From the NCBI RefSeq assembly GCF_943193175.1, contig NZ_CALPDF010000044.1, positions 1-38,198 on the forward strand: a stretch of 38,198 nt of DNA, in the 5' to 3' direction. The translations under genes were made by a program, and so were the position numbers. Position 1 is the first letter of the stretch. Each line of letters starts with the position of its first letter. Positions 24,419 to 32,520 of the stretch are shown piece after piece. Below the pieces are notes generated by a model, which was given only the letters and a program-made list of their open reading frames with translations, was not told the DNA's origin and did not search any database. The DNA comes from Neobacillus muris. GTDB taxonomy: Bacteria; Bacillota; Bacilli; Bacillales; Cytobacillaceae.

Positions 24419-25159
24419 ATGATTGCAAAAACAGAAGCAGATATTAACGGATTAAAAGAAATTGGCAGGATTTGTGCTGCCATACGGGATGAATTGGTTC
24501 AAAGAGCCAAGCCGGGCATTACCACAAAAGAATTAGATGAGATTGCCGGTGAAATGTTTGCGAAAGAAGGGGCAGCATCGGCGCCAAAAGGGGAATATGA
24601 TTTTCCTGGCTATACGTGCATCAGTATTAATGAAGAAGTGGCGCATGGCATTCCCGGCAGCCGGGTGATTCAAGAAGGAGATATCGTGAATATTGATGTT
24701 TCCGGTTCGAAAAATGGCTATTTTGCTGATACTGGAATTTCAATCGTTGTTGGTGAAGGAGAAGAAGTCCTTAAAAAGCTTTGTGAGGTTGCCAAGCTTG
24801 CGTTTGAAGAAGGATTAAAAAAAGCCAAGCCAGGTTCAAGGAAAAGCGGGCTCGGAAAAGCGGTATACAGGACGGCGAAACTGCACGGATTTACCGTCAT
24901 CATGAATCTGACCGGCCACGGCATTGGCCGTACGATCCACGAATCACCAGAATATATTTATAACTATTATGAACCAAGTGATGATGAATTGCTAAAAGAC
25001 GGCATGGTCATTGCTTTTGAACCATTTATATCAACCCTTGAAGAGGAAGTGTTTGAAAAAGGCGACGAGTGGACCTATATCACCGAAAAAAGCTTTGTCG
25101 CCCAATATGAGCACACGATGATCCTGACCAAAAATGGCCCGATTATCACGACGCTTTAA
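24419..25159 (+). CDS. mapB: Methionine aminopeptidase type I (MapB/YflG-like)
   Basis: 246 residues. It removes the initiator Met from nascent proteins. The dinuclear metal ligands are visible: Asp in NIDVSG, Asp in YFADTG, His in GHGIGRTIHE, Glu in AFEPF and Glu in QYEHTMIL. The N-terminal part (ICAAIRDELVQRAKPGITTKELDEI) is the pita-bread fold start. The stand-alone location, away from secY-adk, and the sequence style point to the second enzyme MapB and not the essential MapA. Confidence 0.92.
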   Translation: MIAKTEADINGLKEIGRICAAIRDELVQRAKPGITTKELDEIAGEMFAKEGAASAPKGEYDFPGYTCISINEEVAHGIPGSRVIQEGDIVNIDVSGSKNGYFADTGISIVVGEGEEVLKKLCEVAKLAFEEGLKKAKPGSRKSGLGKAVYRTAKLHGFTVIMNLTGHGIGRTIHESPEYIYNYYEPSDDELLKDGMVIAFEPFISTLEEEVFEKGDEWTYITEKSFVAQYEHTMILTKNGPIITTL

Positions 25160-25165
25160 CAAAAA

Positions 25166-25198
25166 ACATCTCTGCCCTAAAAAGCGGAGATGTTTTTT
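25166..25198 (+). terminator. Intrinsic terminator after mapB
   Basis: ACATCTCTGC pairs with GCGGAGATGT (one G-U pair), followed by TTTTTT. Confidence 0.92.
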
Positions 25199-25267
25199 AT
25201 TTGCAACCATGCCAGATAATCATCGTCTAATCATACATAGGAGAAACTCGGTATAGGAGGTATTCTG

Positions 25268-25684
25268 ATGAACTATGTATTGATGGACAAATGGAATGAA
25301 GCGTACATAGATGAATTACAAAAATTGTTTGAGCAGGAGTGGTGGACGAAGGATAGAAAACGGGACGATATCAAAAATATGCTGGCTCATTCGGACATCG
25401 TAATTGGACTATGCAGTCCTGAGACAAAAGAGCTAATCGGGTTCTCACGTGTTTTAACAGACTATATTTATAAGGCATTGATTTTTGACGTGATTGTCAA
25501 GGAGAGCTTCCGCGGCAAGAATTTGGGCCGGGCGTTACTGGAGGTGATCTCAGAACATCCCTCCTTGCAAAAGGTCCGCCATTTTGAATTATACTGCCGT
25601 CCAGAACTGCTGCCTTTTTATCAAAAATGGGGATTTACAGAGGATTTAATGAAGCTTTATTTTATGAGAAAAACGAACCATTAA
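25268..25684 (+). CDS. GNAT family N-acetyltransferase
   Basis: 138 residues, a single GNAT domain. The acetyl-CoA-binding motif A is FDVIVKESFRGKNLGRALLEVI (R/Q-x2-G-x-G/A type: RGKNLG), followed by motif B ELYCRPELLPFYQKWGF. Substrate unknown. The ribosome binding site TAGGAGG lies 7 bases before ATG 25268. Confidence 0.88.
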   Translation: MNYVLMDKWNEAYIDELQKLFEQEWWTKDRKRDDIKNMLAHSDIVIGLCSPETKELIGFSRVLTDYIYKALIFDVIVKESFRGKNLGRALLEVISEHPSLQKVRHFELYCRPELLPFYQKWGFTEDLMKLYFMRKTNH

Positions 25685-25704
25685 ATTCAAGTTATCATAC
25701 TTTT

Positions 25705-25733
25705 TTGACTATAAAAATGGTAAACTATAAAAT
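25705..25733 (+). promoter_or_regulatory. Putative SigA promoter of the HAD gene
   Basis: -35 TTGACT (25705-25710), 17-base spacer, -10 TAAAAT (25728-25733), 31 bases before ATG 25765. This supports the short start. Confidence 0.65.
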
Positions 25734-25764
25734 ATTGATTATTGCAAAAAAAGTGAGGAATAAG

Positions 25765-26556
25765 ATGATAAAAGCGATTTTTTTTGACTTGGATGATACA
25801 CTGCTATGGGACCAAAAAAGCATAAAGGAAGCATTTATTGCGACATGCAGGATAGCGGAAGAGCGTTATGGGATTGATGCTGAAGAGTTAGAATCAGCTG
25901 TCCGTGAGGCGGCAAAGAAGCTCTATTCTACCTATGATACATACCCATTTACACAGATGATTGGCATTAATCCATTTGAAGGATTATGGGGAACATTTTT
26001 GGACGAGATCAAGGAATTTAAAAAGCTAAAAGAAATTGTTCCGGCTTATCGAAAAGATGCATGGACAGCTGGGCTTAAAAAAATGGGGATTGATGATGCA
26101 GACTTTGGACATGAACTGGCGGAGCGTTTCCCAGAGCAACGAAGAAAGCTGCCGTTTGTATATGAAGATACCTTTGAAACACTGGAGTCCTTAAAAGGAA
26201 TGTATCAGCTTTTGCTGTTAACCAACGGTTCACCGCATTTGCAAAACACGAAACTGGAAATATCCCCGGAACTCGTGCCATATTTTGACCAGATTGTCAT
26301 TTCTGGTGATTATGGAAGAGGAAAGCCTGACCCGGGCATTTTTGAATATGCCCTGTCTAAATTATCCTTAGCTAAAGAGGAAGCAATCATGGTAGGCGAT
26401 AACCTGATGACTGACATTCTTGGGGCTAATCGTGCCGGGATCAAATCTGTCTGGATTAATCGCCATAACAAGCAGCGAAATGAGGTCATACCTGCATATG
26501 AAATTCAACACTTAGCGGACCTTCACACGATTTTGGAAGAATTAAACCAGAATTAA
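25765..26556 (+). CDS. HAD superfamily hydrolase (subfamily IA)
   Basis: 263 residues. The start is ATG 25765 (MIKAIFFDLDDT), after GTGAGGAA; the frame opens earlier inside the acetyltransferase gene but has no signal there. HAD motifs: I DLDDT (nucleophile Asp), II LLTNG, III Lys in GKPDPGIF, IV GDNLMTDI. The helical cap lies between motifs I and II, as in subfamily I phosphatases. It is like B. subtilis YsaA-type or YfnB-type phosphatases; the substrate (a phosphorylated metabolite) is not predictable. Confidence 0.9.
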   Translation: MIKAIFFDLDDTLLWDQKSIKEAFIATCRIAEERYGIDAEELESAVREAAKKLYSTYDTYPFTQMIGINPFEGLWGTFLDEIKEFKKLKEIVPAYRKDAWTAGLKKMGIDDADFGHELAERFPEQRRKLPFVYEDTFETLESLKGMYQLLLLTNGSPHLQNTKLEISPELVPYFDQIVISGDYGRGKPDPGIFEYALSKLSLAKEEAIMVGDNLMTDILGANRAGIKSVWINRHNKQRNEVIPAYEIQHLADLHTILEELNQN

Positions 26557-26574
26557 AATCACTGATATTACTAA

Positions 26575-26605
26575 GAAAAAGCTGTGGCGAGGCCTCAGCT
26601 TTTTC
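26575..26605 (+). terminator. Intrinsic terminator after the HAD gene
   Basis: GAAAAAGCTG pairs with CAGCTTTTTC, with an inner GGC/GCC extension. Symmetric, so it may act on both strands. Confidence 0.88.
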
Positions 26606-26673
26606 AATTTGCAGGATTTTCCCTTTATTATGCTACAATGCAAATTAGAGATAAACCGTGGAGGTGGTTTCAC

Positions 26674-27552
26674 TTGGAATTGAGGCAATTACAGCTATTT
26701 TCTGAGGTGGCCAAGCATAAAAGCATCACCAAAGCAGCGGAAACGATGCACATCTCGCAGCCGGCGCTCAGTAAATCCATTATGGCTTTAGAAGAGGAAC
26801 TCGGGATGACGCTGATTATCAGGACCAATCGGACCAGTGAAGTGACCGACGCCGGGAAAGTAGTTGTGGAATACGCCCAGAAAATGTCGGGCCTGATGGA
26901 TGAAATGAAGTCTACATTAAATGATATGACCAATCTAACAAGAGGCCAGATTAATATCGGTTTGCCGCCCTTTATCGGCAGCCTGTTTTTTCCTAGAGTG
27001 ATGGCGAAGTTTCATCATACGTTTCCTAATGTCAAATTGAATATTACCGAATACGGCGGTGCCAGGGTGGTGAAGAGTGTCGAAGAAGGGGAATTTGAAT
27101 TGGGGGTGGCGGTGCTGCCCATTGATGAGAAAGAGTTTGACGTCTATCCCATCGTAGAGGAAGAAATGAAGCTTTTGGTCTATAAGGACCACCCTTTGGC
27201 CAAGAGGAATTTGGTGAATATTGAAGAACTGAAAGATGAAGAATTTATTTTTTATCATGAAGAGTTTGCTTTGCACCAAATAATGAGGAATCATTTCATT
27301 TCTGCCGGGTTTGAGCCGAAAATCCTTTTTGAAAGCTCCCAATGGGATTTGATGACGGAGATGGTTGCCGCCAATCTTGGCGTCACGATTTTGCCCCAGT
27401 CGATTTGCAACCGGGCTTTTAATACGGATCTTAGAGTTCTTGATATAAATCCGCAGATCCTTTGGCGTCTCGCAGTCCTGATAAAAAAGGAGCGATATAT
27501 TTCCAATGCTGCGAGAACCTTTATCGATTTTATTCTTAAAGAGCCATTATAA
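26674..27552 (+). CDS. cidR: LysR-type transcriptional regulator CidR (YwbI-like)
   Basis: 292 residues from TTG 26674, chosen because GGAGGTGG (26660-26667) precedes it; the frame is open back to the terminator without a better signal. The N-terminal winged HTH (LRQLQLFSEVAKHKSITKAAETMHISQPALSKSIMALEEELG) is followed by a LysR substrate-binding domain. It lies directly upstream of cidA-cidB, as in the B. subtilis ywbI-ywbH-ywbG cluster, where CidR activates the operon in overflow (acetate) metabolism. This context gives the name. An acetate-type effector is inferred. Confidence 0.85.
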   Translation: MELRQLQLFSEVAKHKSITKAAETMHISQPALSKSIMALEEELGMTLIIRTNRTSEVTDAGKVVVEYAQKMSGLMDEMKSTLNDMTNLTRGQINIGLPPFIGSLFFPRVMAKFHHTFPNVKLNITEYGGARVVKSVEEGEFELGVAVLPIDEKEFDVYPIVEEEMKLLVYKDHPLAKRNLVNIEELKDEEFIFYHEEFALHQIMRNHFISAGFEPKILFESSQWDLMTEMVAANLGVTILPQSICNRAFNTDLRVLDINPQILWRLAVLIKKERYISNAARTFIDFILKEPL

Positions 27553-27586
27553 TTTTTAGTTATGGCAAACATTCTAAATATGTATT

Positions 27587-27610
27587 TTACGAATATCAAG
27601 ATTCGTCGTA
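27587..27610. promoter_or_regulatory. Putative CidR operator upstream of cidA
   Basis: The inverted repeat ACGAAT-N6-ATTCGT (27589-27606), extended as TTACGAAT...ATTCGTcGTAA, lies between cidR and cidA. Dyads of this size are usual for LysR regulators. Confidence 0.5.
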
Positions 27611-27637
27611 AGATTACTCTTAGTTCTTTTAAAGTGT

Positions 27638-27661
27638 AAAGGAGTGGATGAACTCCTTTTT
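27638..27661 (+). terminator. Terminator-like hairpin in the cidA leader
   Basis: AAAGGAGT pairs with ACTCCTTT (loop GGATGA), followed by TT. It is downstream of the putative operator and 19 bases before the cidA start, so it may be a leader attenuator as much as a cidR terminator. Confidence 0.6.
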
Positions 27662-27679
27662 CAGATAAGGGGTTTTACG

Positions 27680-28051
27680 ATGAAAAAAGTACTGGTCATT
27701 ATCCTTCAGGTTTTATTCCTGCATGTTTTTTTATTATTGGGGGCGGCACTGAAGTTAATCATTCCTGTTCCTATACCGGCTTCTATGTTTGGCTTAATTC
27801 TCCTATTTCTGGCTCTCTGTTTTAAAATTGTAAAACTGGAATGGGTGGAACAAGGGGCCAATTGGCTTTTAGCTGAACTGTTGCTTTTCTTCGTCCCTTC
27901 AGCAGTCGGTATTGTCAATTATAAAGAAATTTTTAGTTTTCAAGGAGCGGAAATTGTCTTACTGATTGGCATCAGTACCATCATTGTTATGGGTTTAACT
28001 GGAATTATAGCGGAAAAAACAGCGATTAAGAAAAGGAGTGAGCAGCATTGA
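27680..28051 (+). CDS. cidA: Holin-like protein CidA (LrgA family)
   Basis: 123 residues, about four transmembrane helices. ATG 27680 is preceded by AAGGGG. LrgA/CidA hallmarks are LIIPVPIPASMFGLILLF and NWLLAELLLFFVPSAVGIVNY, followed by a basic tail. The family is implicated in pyruvate/acetate export and in programmed cell lysis control, in a membrane complex with CidB. Its stop overlaps the cidB start, so the two are translationally coupled. Confidence 0.93.
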   Translation: MKKVLVIILQVLFLHVFLLLGAALKLIIPVPIPASMFGLILLFLALCFKIVKLEWVEQGANWLLAELLLFFVPSAVGIVNYKEIFSFQGAEIVLLIGISTIIVMGLTGIIAEKTAIKKRSEQH

Positions 28052-28746
28052 TGAAGATGGTCCTATTTATTGTCGTAACCTACCTATTGTACCGCGCATC
28101 CAAAATGGTTTATACAAAAATGGCTTTTCCGCTCTTTCATCCGTTACTGTTAACACCGATGCTTCTTATTCTGTTTATCTCTATCATTCATGTATCGGCT
28201 GACGGATATCTGCAATCAACAAAATGGCTGACTCATCTGTTGGGACCGGCTACGGTTGCCTTTGCCGTTCCTATTTACAAAAATTTGCCGGCAGTGAAGA
28301 AGCATCTTGGAACCATAGCGGTCAGCATCACATCTGGAACGCTTGTAGCCATCTTTTCAACCTTTGGTTTATCGAAATTAATTCATTTAAATTATGACAT
28401 GATTACTTCGATTCTGCCGAGGTCGATTACCACCCCGATTGCGATTGAAGTATCGAAGGAAATCGGCGGCCTGCCTACCCTAACAACGGTTTTTGTCATT
28501 ATTACGGGAGTCTTTGGCGGGATTGTCGGGCCGATGGTCATCAAGTCATTTGCCATTAAATCACCGATTGCCAGAGGCCTTGCTCTTGGCATGGCAGCCC
28601 ATGGGGTAGGAACCACAAAGGCGATGGAATATGGAAAACAGGAAGCCACATTTTCTTCCTTGGGAATGATTTTCGCAGCTTGGATCACACTGCTTTGGGG
28701 TGCGCTGCTGATCCCATCGTTGATGACATTTAAGCATCTATTTTAA
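28051..28746 (+). CDS. cidB: CidB (LrgB family membrane protein)
   Basis: 231 residues, about six or seven transmembrane helices. LrgB signatures: LLGPATVAFAVPIYKNL, LPRSITTPIAIEVSKEIGG and AAHGVGTTKAMEYG. It is the partner of CidA. ATG 28051 overlaps the cidA stop (TGATG); TTG 28048 is an alternative start with better spacing from AGGAG. Confidence 0.93.
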   Translation: MKMVLFIVVTYLLYRASKMVYTKMAFPLFHPLLLTPMLLILFISIIHVSADGYLQSTKWLTHLLGPATVAFAVPIYKNLPAVKKHLGTIAVSITSGTLVAIFSTFGLSKLIHLNYDMITSILPRSITTPIAIEVSKEIGGLPTLTTVFVIITGVFGGIVGPMVIKSFAIKSPIARGLALGMAAHGVGTTKAMEYGKQEATFSSLGMIFAAWITLLWGALLIPSLMTFKHLF

Positions 28747-28750
28747 AATA

Positions 28751-28781
28751 AAAGCTGCTGGGAGATCTCAGCAGCTTTATT
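28751..28781 (+). terminator. Intrinsic terminator of the cidAB operon
   Basis: AAAGCTGCTG pairs with CAGCAGCTTT, with an inner GAG/CTC extension, followed by ATTT. Confidence 0.88.
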
Positions 28782-28909
28782 TGCATCCAAAAGGAGTTTA
28801 GGAAAGGATATTTTCCCTTTTTAGCGAATTTCTATAACGGAGTTAACTAATTGAATGGTTCAGTGGTCAGCCTAATGAAGAAACGTACACCAACTAGGAG
28901 GGACTTTTT

Positions 28910-29797
28910 ATGGGTATGGAAGTTGGATTTATCGGATTGGGAAATATGGGCCAGCCAATGGTCATGAATTTGCTTAAGGCAGGTTATCAGGTAAAGGTGT
29001 ATAATCGTACTCCCAGCAAGGCGAAGGCTGCAGCAGACGCTGGTGCCATCCAGGTGGAGCGTCCCTCTGATGCAATATCAGAGGGTGGGATTGTGATTAC
29101 GATGGTTGCAAACGATCAGGCGCTTGAGGATGTCGTCATGGGTCCAGAGGGTTTTGGCGAGAAACTGGGCCAGGGCGGAATTCATCTTTCAATGAGCACG
29201 GTTTCTCCTGAGACTTCCCGAAAATTGGCCTCTTTTCACCAACAGCATGGCAGTGATTATGTCGCTTCCCCTGTTTTTGGACGTCCGGAAGCGGCTGCAG
29301 CTCAGAAATTAAATATACTCTCGTCCGGTTCCAAAGAATCAAAAGAGAAAGTGAAACCATTGCAAGAGGCGTTGGGCCAACGTGTATTTGACTTAGGGGA
29401 AGAGCCCGGCAATGCCAATATCATTAAACTGGGCGGAAATTTTATGATTATGGCAGCTATGGAGGCGATGGCTGAATCGTTTAATTTAGCGGAGAAAAAC
29501 GGGATTGACCGGGAACTGGCCGCAGAAGTGTATGCATCGACCTTGTTTAACTGCACCGTGTATCAGGGTTACGGCCAGCTAATTGCCAAAAAGATGTTTG
29601 AACCAGCAGGGTTTCAACTGGCGCTGGGTCTTAAAGATTGCAATCTTGTTTTAACGGAGGCGAACGCAGCGAAAAACCCGATGCCTTTGGCTGACTTAGT
29701 CCATAGCCGTCTGCTCGCATCCGTGGCAAAAGGCCGGGAAAATCAAGATTGGGCTGCGCTTGCCAGGATATCGATGGAAGAGGCAGGACTTGAATAA
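28910..29797 (+). CDS. NAD(P)-dependent beta-hydroxyacid dehydrogenase family protein
   Basis: 295 residues of the 3-hydroxyisobutyrate/6-phosphogluconate dehydrogenase family. The N-terminal Rossmann motif VGFIGLGNMGQPM is followed by NRTPSKA, whose Arg after the second strand hints at NADPH. MSTVSPETSRKL is the substrate-binding region, and the catalytic Lys lies in NIIKLGGNFMI. The C-terminal helical domain ends LARISMEEAG. It could act on a small beta-hydroxyacid or as a short-chain aldehyde (glyoxylate/succinic semialdehyde) reductase. The ribosome binding site is AGGAGGGAC. Confidence 0.9.
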   Translation: MGMEVGFIGLGNMGQPMVMNLLKAGYQVKVYNRTPSKAKAAADAGAIQVERPSDAISEGGIVITMVANDQALEDVVMGPEGFGEKLGQGGIHLSMSTVSPETSRKLASFHQQHGSDYVASPVFGRPEAAAAQKLNILSSGSKESKEKVKPLQEALGQRVFDLGEEPGNANIIKLGGNFMIMAAMEAMAESFNLAEKNGIDRELAAEVYASTLFNCTVYQGYGQLIAKKMFEPAGFQLALGLKDCNLVLTEANAAKNPMPLADLVHSRLLASVAKGRENQDWAALARISMEEAGLE

Positions 29798-29820
29798 GGA
29801 GTAATCTATATTGACAAACT

Positions 29821-29848
29821 GGCAGCCCAAACTGGGTTGTCTTTTTTT
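29821..29848 (+). terminator. Intrinsic terminator after the dehydrogenase gene
   Basis: GGCAGCCCA pairs with TGGGTTGTC (two G-U pairs, loop AAC), followed by seven T. Confidence 0.88.
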
Positions 29849-29894
29849 GGGGCCACAGATTCTCCAACGCGGGTCACGCGAAAATGACGTAAGG

Positions 29895-29923
29895 TTTAAT
29901 TACATAATTGTAGAATATATACT
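29895..29923 (+). promoter_or_regulatory. Putative promoter of the NirB-like gene
   Basis: -35 TTTAAT (29895-29900, weak), 17-base spacer, -10 TATACT (29918-29923). Confidence 0.45.
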
Positions 29924-29970
29924 TTCTTCCATCTATAATCAAAGAAATCCTACATTTTGGAGGTCTTAAA

Positions 29971-30573
29971 TTGAAGAAGCTCCATATTGTGCTCGTTGGA
30001 ATTGATCTGGCCGGGATTCAGTGTGTGAAGGAAATAGTAAAAATTCATCCAAATAAGTTTGATATATCCACTTTCCAAGTTGAGTCCGATACGAGTCAGC
30101 TTTATATACGCAGTAATCTGTTGAATTATATCCCTCTATTTGAAAAGGCTGACTCTTTAATAATTAGAAGAGAAGCCGTCATAAAAATGGATACGGATCA
30201 CCAATGGGTCTTTACAGACAAAAATCAAAAGTATGAATATGATCGGTTGATTTTTGCCACCGGTTCTTTTCCGGCAATGCCCCTCTCGGGAAATGTAAAA
30301 ACGAACTCAATCATGATGACGCCAAATGTTCAATTGGCTATTAAAAGCGGTGTTCCTGTGAACAGGGGGATCATTGTCAACGGCTTTATGGAAACAGCCA
30401 TCCCTAATATATTTGCAGTTGGGGAATGTGCCGAGCATCGGAATCAGATAGATCGCTTGCTTGAACAGTCTCAGGAACAAGGGAGAGTGCTGGCAAAAAG
30501 AATTTGCGGGATCATTTGTAATCCGTATCAAGGAAGCGGTTCATCATCAAATTTTCTAGAGTTTTCGTATTAA
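29971..30573 (+). CDS. Shortened NirB-like FAD oxidoreductase lacking the NADH-binding domain
   Basis: 200 residues from TTG 29971, after TTTGGAGG. The first ~113 residues follow the N-terminal FAD domain of nitrite reductase large subunits (MKKLHIVLVG, strand-rich middle, YDRLIFATGSFPAMPL). From about residue 117 it resumes with PNVQLAIKSGVPVNRGIIVN and IPNIFAVGECAEHRNQID, the second FAD segment. The ~100+ residues between, which in relatives hold the NAD-binding Rossmann unit, are missing. The first FAD motif is degenerate (GIDLAGIQC where GxGxAG is usual). It lacks sirohaem and Fe-S domains. It may be a repurposed flavin-binding or regulatory protein, or a relic in reading frame. It probably shares a transcript with the next gene. 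Confidence 0.7.
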   Translation: MKKLHIVLVGIDLAGIQCVKEIVKIHPNKFDISTFQVESDTSQLYIRSNLLNYIPLFEKADSLIIRREAVIKMDTDHQWVFTDKNQKYEYDRLIFATGSFPAMPLSGNVKTNSIMMTPNVQLAIKSGVPVNRGIIVNGFMETAIPNIFAVGECAEHRNQIDRLLEQSQEQGRVLAKRICGIICNPYQGSGSSSNFLEFSY

Positions 30574-30616
30574 CGATAGTCAGGAATATATATCTAACCA
30601 ATGAGGAGGAAGCAGA

Positions 30617-30898
30617 ATGATTAAAAGAAAATCAGATATAAAGGGGTTTCTGAAATCCTTCGAATCCATTGCAGATCGGGACGGGGAAAAATACTATCTT
30701 ACATTAAAAACTATTAATCCAAACGGTACCCTTACCATTATGAAGTATAAAGATGGGATTTTTACCTATCATAGAAAGAACGAGCTTTATTGGGATATAA
30801 ATGAAATTAAAATTATGCCTGAGATATTGCCCGACATTATCTGGGGGTTTCGTAAGGCAGTCAATGAAAGAATAAAAGAAAGGCTTGTCAGGATATAA
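30617..30898 (+). CDS. Hypothetical small protein
   Basis: 93 residues, mixed charged, no membrane segment. It is preceded by GAGGAGGAAGCAGA and ATG 30617, 43 bases after the NirB-like gene, with no terminator between. I do not recognise the family. The middle is strand-rich (YYLTLKTINPNGTLTIMKYKD) and the end is a basic helix (WGFRKAVNERIKERLVRI). Confidence 0.7.
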   Translation: MIKRKSDIKGFLKSFESIADRDGEKYYLTLKTINPNGTLTIMKYKDGIFTYHRKNELYWDINEIKIMPEILPDIIWGFRKAVNERIKERLVRI

Positions 30899-30916
30899 GT
30901 CATTTGTAATTGTAAA

Positions 30917-30948
30917 GCGGCTTCCTTAGGAAGAGTCGTTTTTTTTTA
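30917..30948 (+). terminator. Intrinsic terminator after the hypothetical gene
   Basis: A GCGGCTTCC-TTA-GGAAGAGTCGT hairpin is followed by eight T. Confidence 0.88.
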
Positions 30949-30950
30949 TT

Positions 30951-30987
30951 GAAAACGGGACACTAAAGGCGATAGCGTCCCGTTTTC
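30951..30987 (-). terminator. Terminator of the permease gene (minus strand)
   Basis: The perfect stem GAAAACGGGAC/GTCCCGTTTTC lies 16 bases past the permease stop. Its T-rich distal arm serves as the release segment. It is separate from the + strand terminator at 30917. Confidence 0.75.
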
Positions 30988-31003
30988 ATATCTTCCATCA
31001 TGA

Positions 31004-32341
31004 TTAATTTTCTGCAAATTCATATTCCGGCGGCTTTACTTGAAATCCTTTTGTCAGAACAAGGAGATAAACTAAGCCGATCCCAAACCAAGAGAAGCCA
31101 AAAATGATAGCAAGAAGATCTAAACTCACCCATAAATAAATGATAAAAGCGAGCCCAATCACTGGTGAAACCACATAACTTAGTAAACTGGTAGCTTTCA
31201 TTTGCCGCTTATTTCTAAAATAATAAATCATAACGGATAAGTTCACAAACGAAAAGGCGGTGAATGCTCCAAAATTGATTAAGGATGTGGCTGTAACAAG
31301 ATCCAAGAACAGAGCACTAAGCGCAAGCACTCCGATAAAAATAATATTAAAAATGGGCGTGTGCCATTTAGGATGCAGGTAACCGAAAGCTTTCTTCGGC
31401 AAGACACCATCCCTGCCCATGGCAAACAGCAGTCTGGATGCACTTGTTTGGGCAGCAAGGCCGGAAGCCAAAACTGAAATAAGGGCGCCGCTGGTAAAAA
31501 CGGATTGGAATAAAATTCCTCCAATTCGATGAGCGATTTCAGGAGATGCCCCCTCTATATCTGCTAAAACCGAGACGTCGGGATAGAGAACCTGCATAAA
31601 AAAGGTGACTAAAATAAAAAATGCCCCGCCAATCATCGCAATGAGGAAAATCCCTTTTGGAATATTCCTTTCAGGTTCAATGGTTTCCTCAGCTAAAGTC
31701 GTCACTGCATCGAAGCCTAAAAAGGATAGGGCTAAAATAGAGGCTCCTGAAAATAACAGGCTCATACTGATATCTTTTGAAAAAAACGGCTGCGAGGACA
31801 ATCCCGTTCCCGTATCGCCGGTATAAATAGACCGAATGGTTAGGATGACAAAGATAATGGCTACTAATAATTGAAAAAGAACAAATAATGTATTGGCCGA
31901 TACAGCGACTTTGATGCCGGCAATATTCATAATGGTAATGATCAAAACCAGCCCAACGATCCATACCCATCCAGGAACATTTGGAAAACTTGCGGATAAA
32001 TAAATGCCAGCTAAAAGCGCATTAATCATGGGCAGAAAGATATAATCAAGCAAAGCGGACCATCCAACCAAAAAGCCAAGTCCCGAGCCCATTGTTCTCT
32101 TTGTATATGTATAGGCTGAACCTGCGTCAGGATAAATCTTGACCATTTTTCCATAGCTCAATGCCGTGAAAAGTATGGCGATGGTAATGAGCACGTAAGA
32201 TGCAGGTACATGCCCATTTGTCACATCTGAGACCACGCCGAAGGTATCAAAAACAGCAAACGGAGACATATAAGCTAAACCTAGAAATACAATGGAGCTT
32301 ACTCCCAAAGTTCTTTTAAAACTTCCCTGTGAAACATTCAA
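31004..32341 (-). CDS. APC superfamily amino acid/polyamine permease
   Basis: 445 residues, about 12 transmembrane helices. The APC consensus is visible in FLGLAYMSPFAVFDTFGVVSD (helix 1), YPDAGSAYTYTKRTMGSGLGFLVGW and FLGFDAVTTLAEETIEPERNIPKG (helix 6 and following loop), which line the substrate path. It is most like the YveA/PuuP-type branch; substrate not predictable. It is one of only three protein genes on the minus strand. A GGGGG site precedes ATG on that strand. It is divergent from the GNAT gene. Confidence 0.9.
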   Translation of the reverse strand: MNVSQGSFKRTLGVSSIVFLGLAYMSPFAVFDTFGVVSDVTNGHVPASYVLITIAILFTALSYGKMVKIYPDAGSAYTYTKRTMGSGLGFLVGWSALLDYIFLPMINALLAGIYLSASFPNVPGWVWIVGLVLIITIMNIAGIKVAVSANTLFVLFQLLVAIIFVILTIRSIYTGDTGTGLSSQPFFSKDISMSLLFSGASILALSFLGFDAVTTLAEETIEPERNIPKGIFLIAMIGGAFFILVTFFMQVLYPDVSVLADIEGASPEIAHRIGGILFQSVFTSGALISVLASGLAAQTSASRLLFAMGRDGVLPKKAFGYLHPKWHTPIFNIIFIGVLALSALFLDLVTATSLINFGAFTAFSFVNLSVMIYYFRNKRQMKATSLLSYVVSPVIGLAFIIYLWVSLDLLAIIFGFSWFGIGLVYLLVLTKGFQVKPPEYEFAEN

Positions 32342-32520
32342 TTGTAATTCCCCCTTAATCCAGCATAAAAATTATTTTATATGAATTTTTATTCCATGAA
32401 AATAGCTTTTTTGGCAAAAGTAGAAATTCTTTATAGGTTAAAAATTTTATAGAAATTGTATATAATTCAATTAAAAGAAATACCCTTTTAAGAAAATGCC
32501 TTTGGATTGGAGTTAATAAA

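Noticed and set aside
25627..25764. Longer HAD protein starting inside the acetyltransferase gene
   Set aside because: A promoter (25705-25733) and a ribosome binding site precede ATG 25765, and the family begins with the DLDDT strand a few residues from the N-terminus.
26584..26673. Longer LysR protein starting in the HAD terminator
   Set aside because: LysR proteins begin at the helix-turn-helix; GGAGGTGG before TTG 26674 fixes the start.
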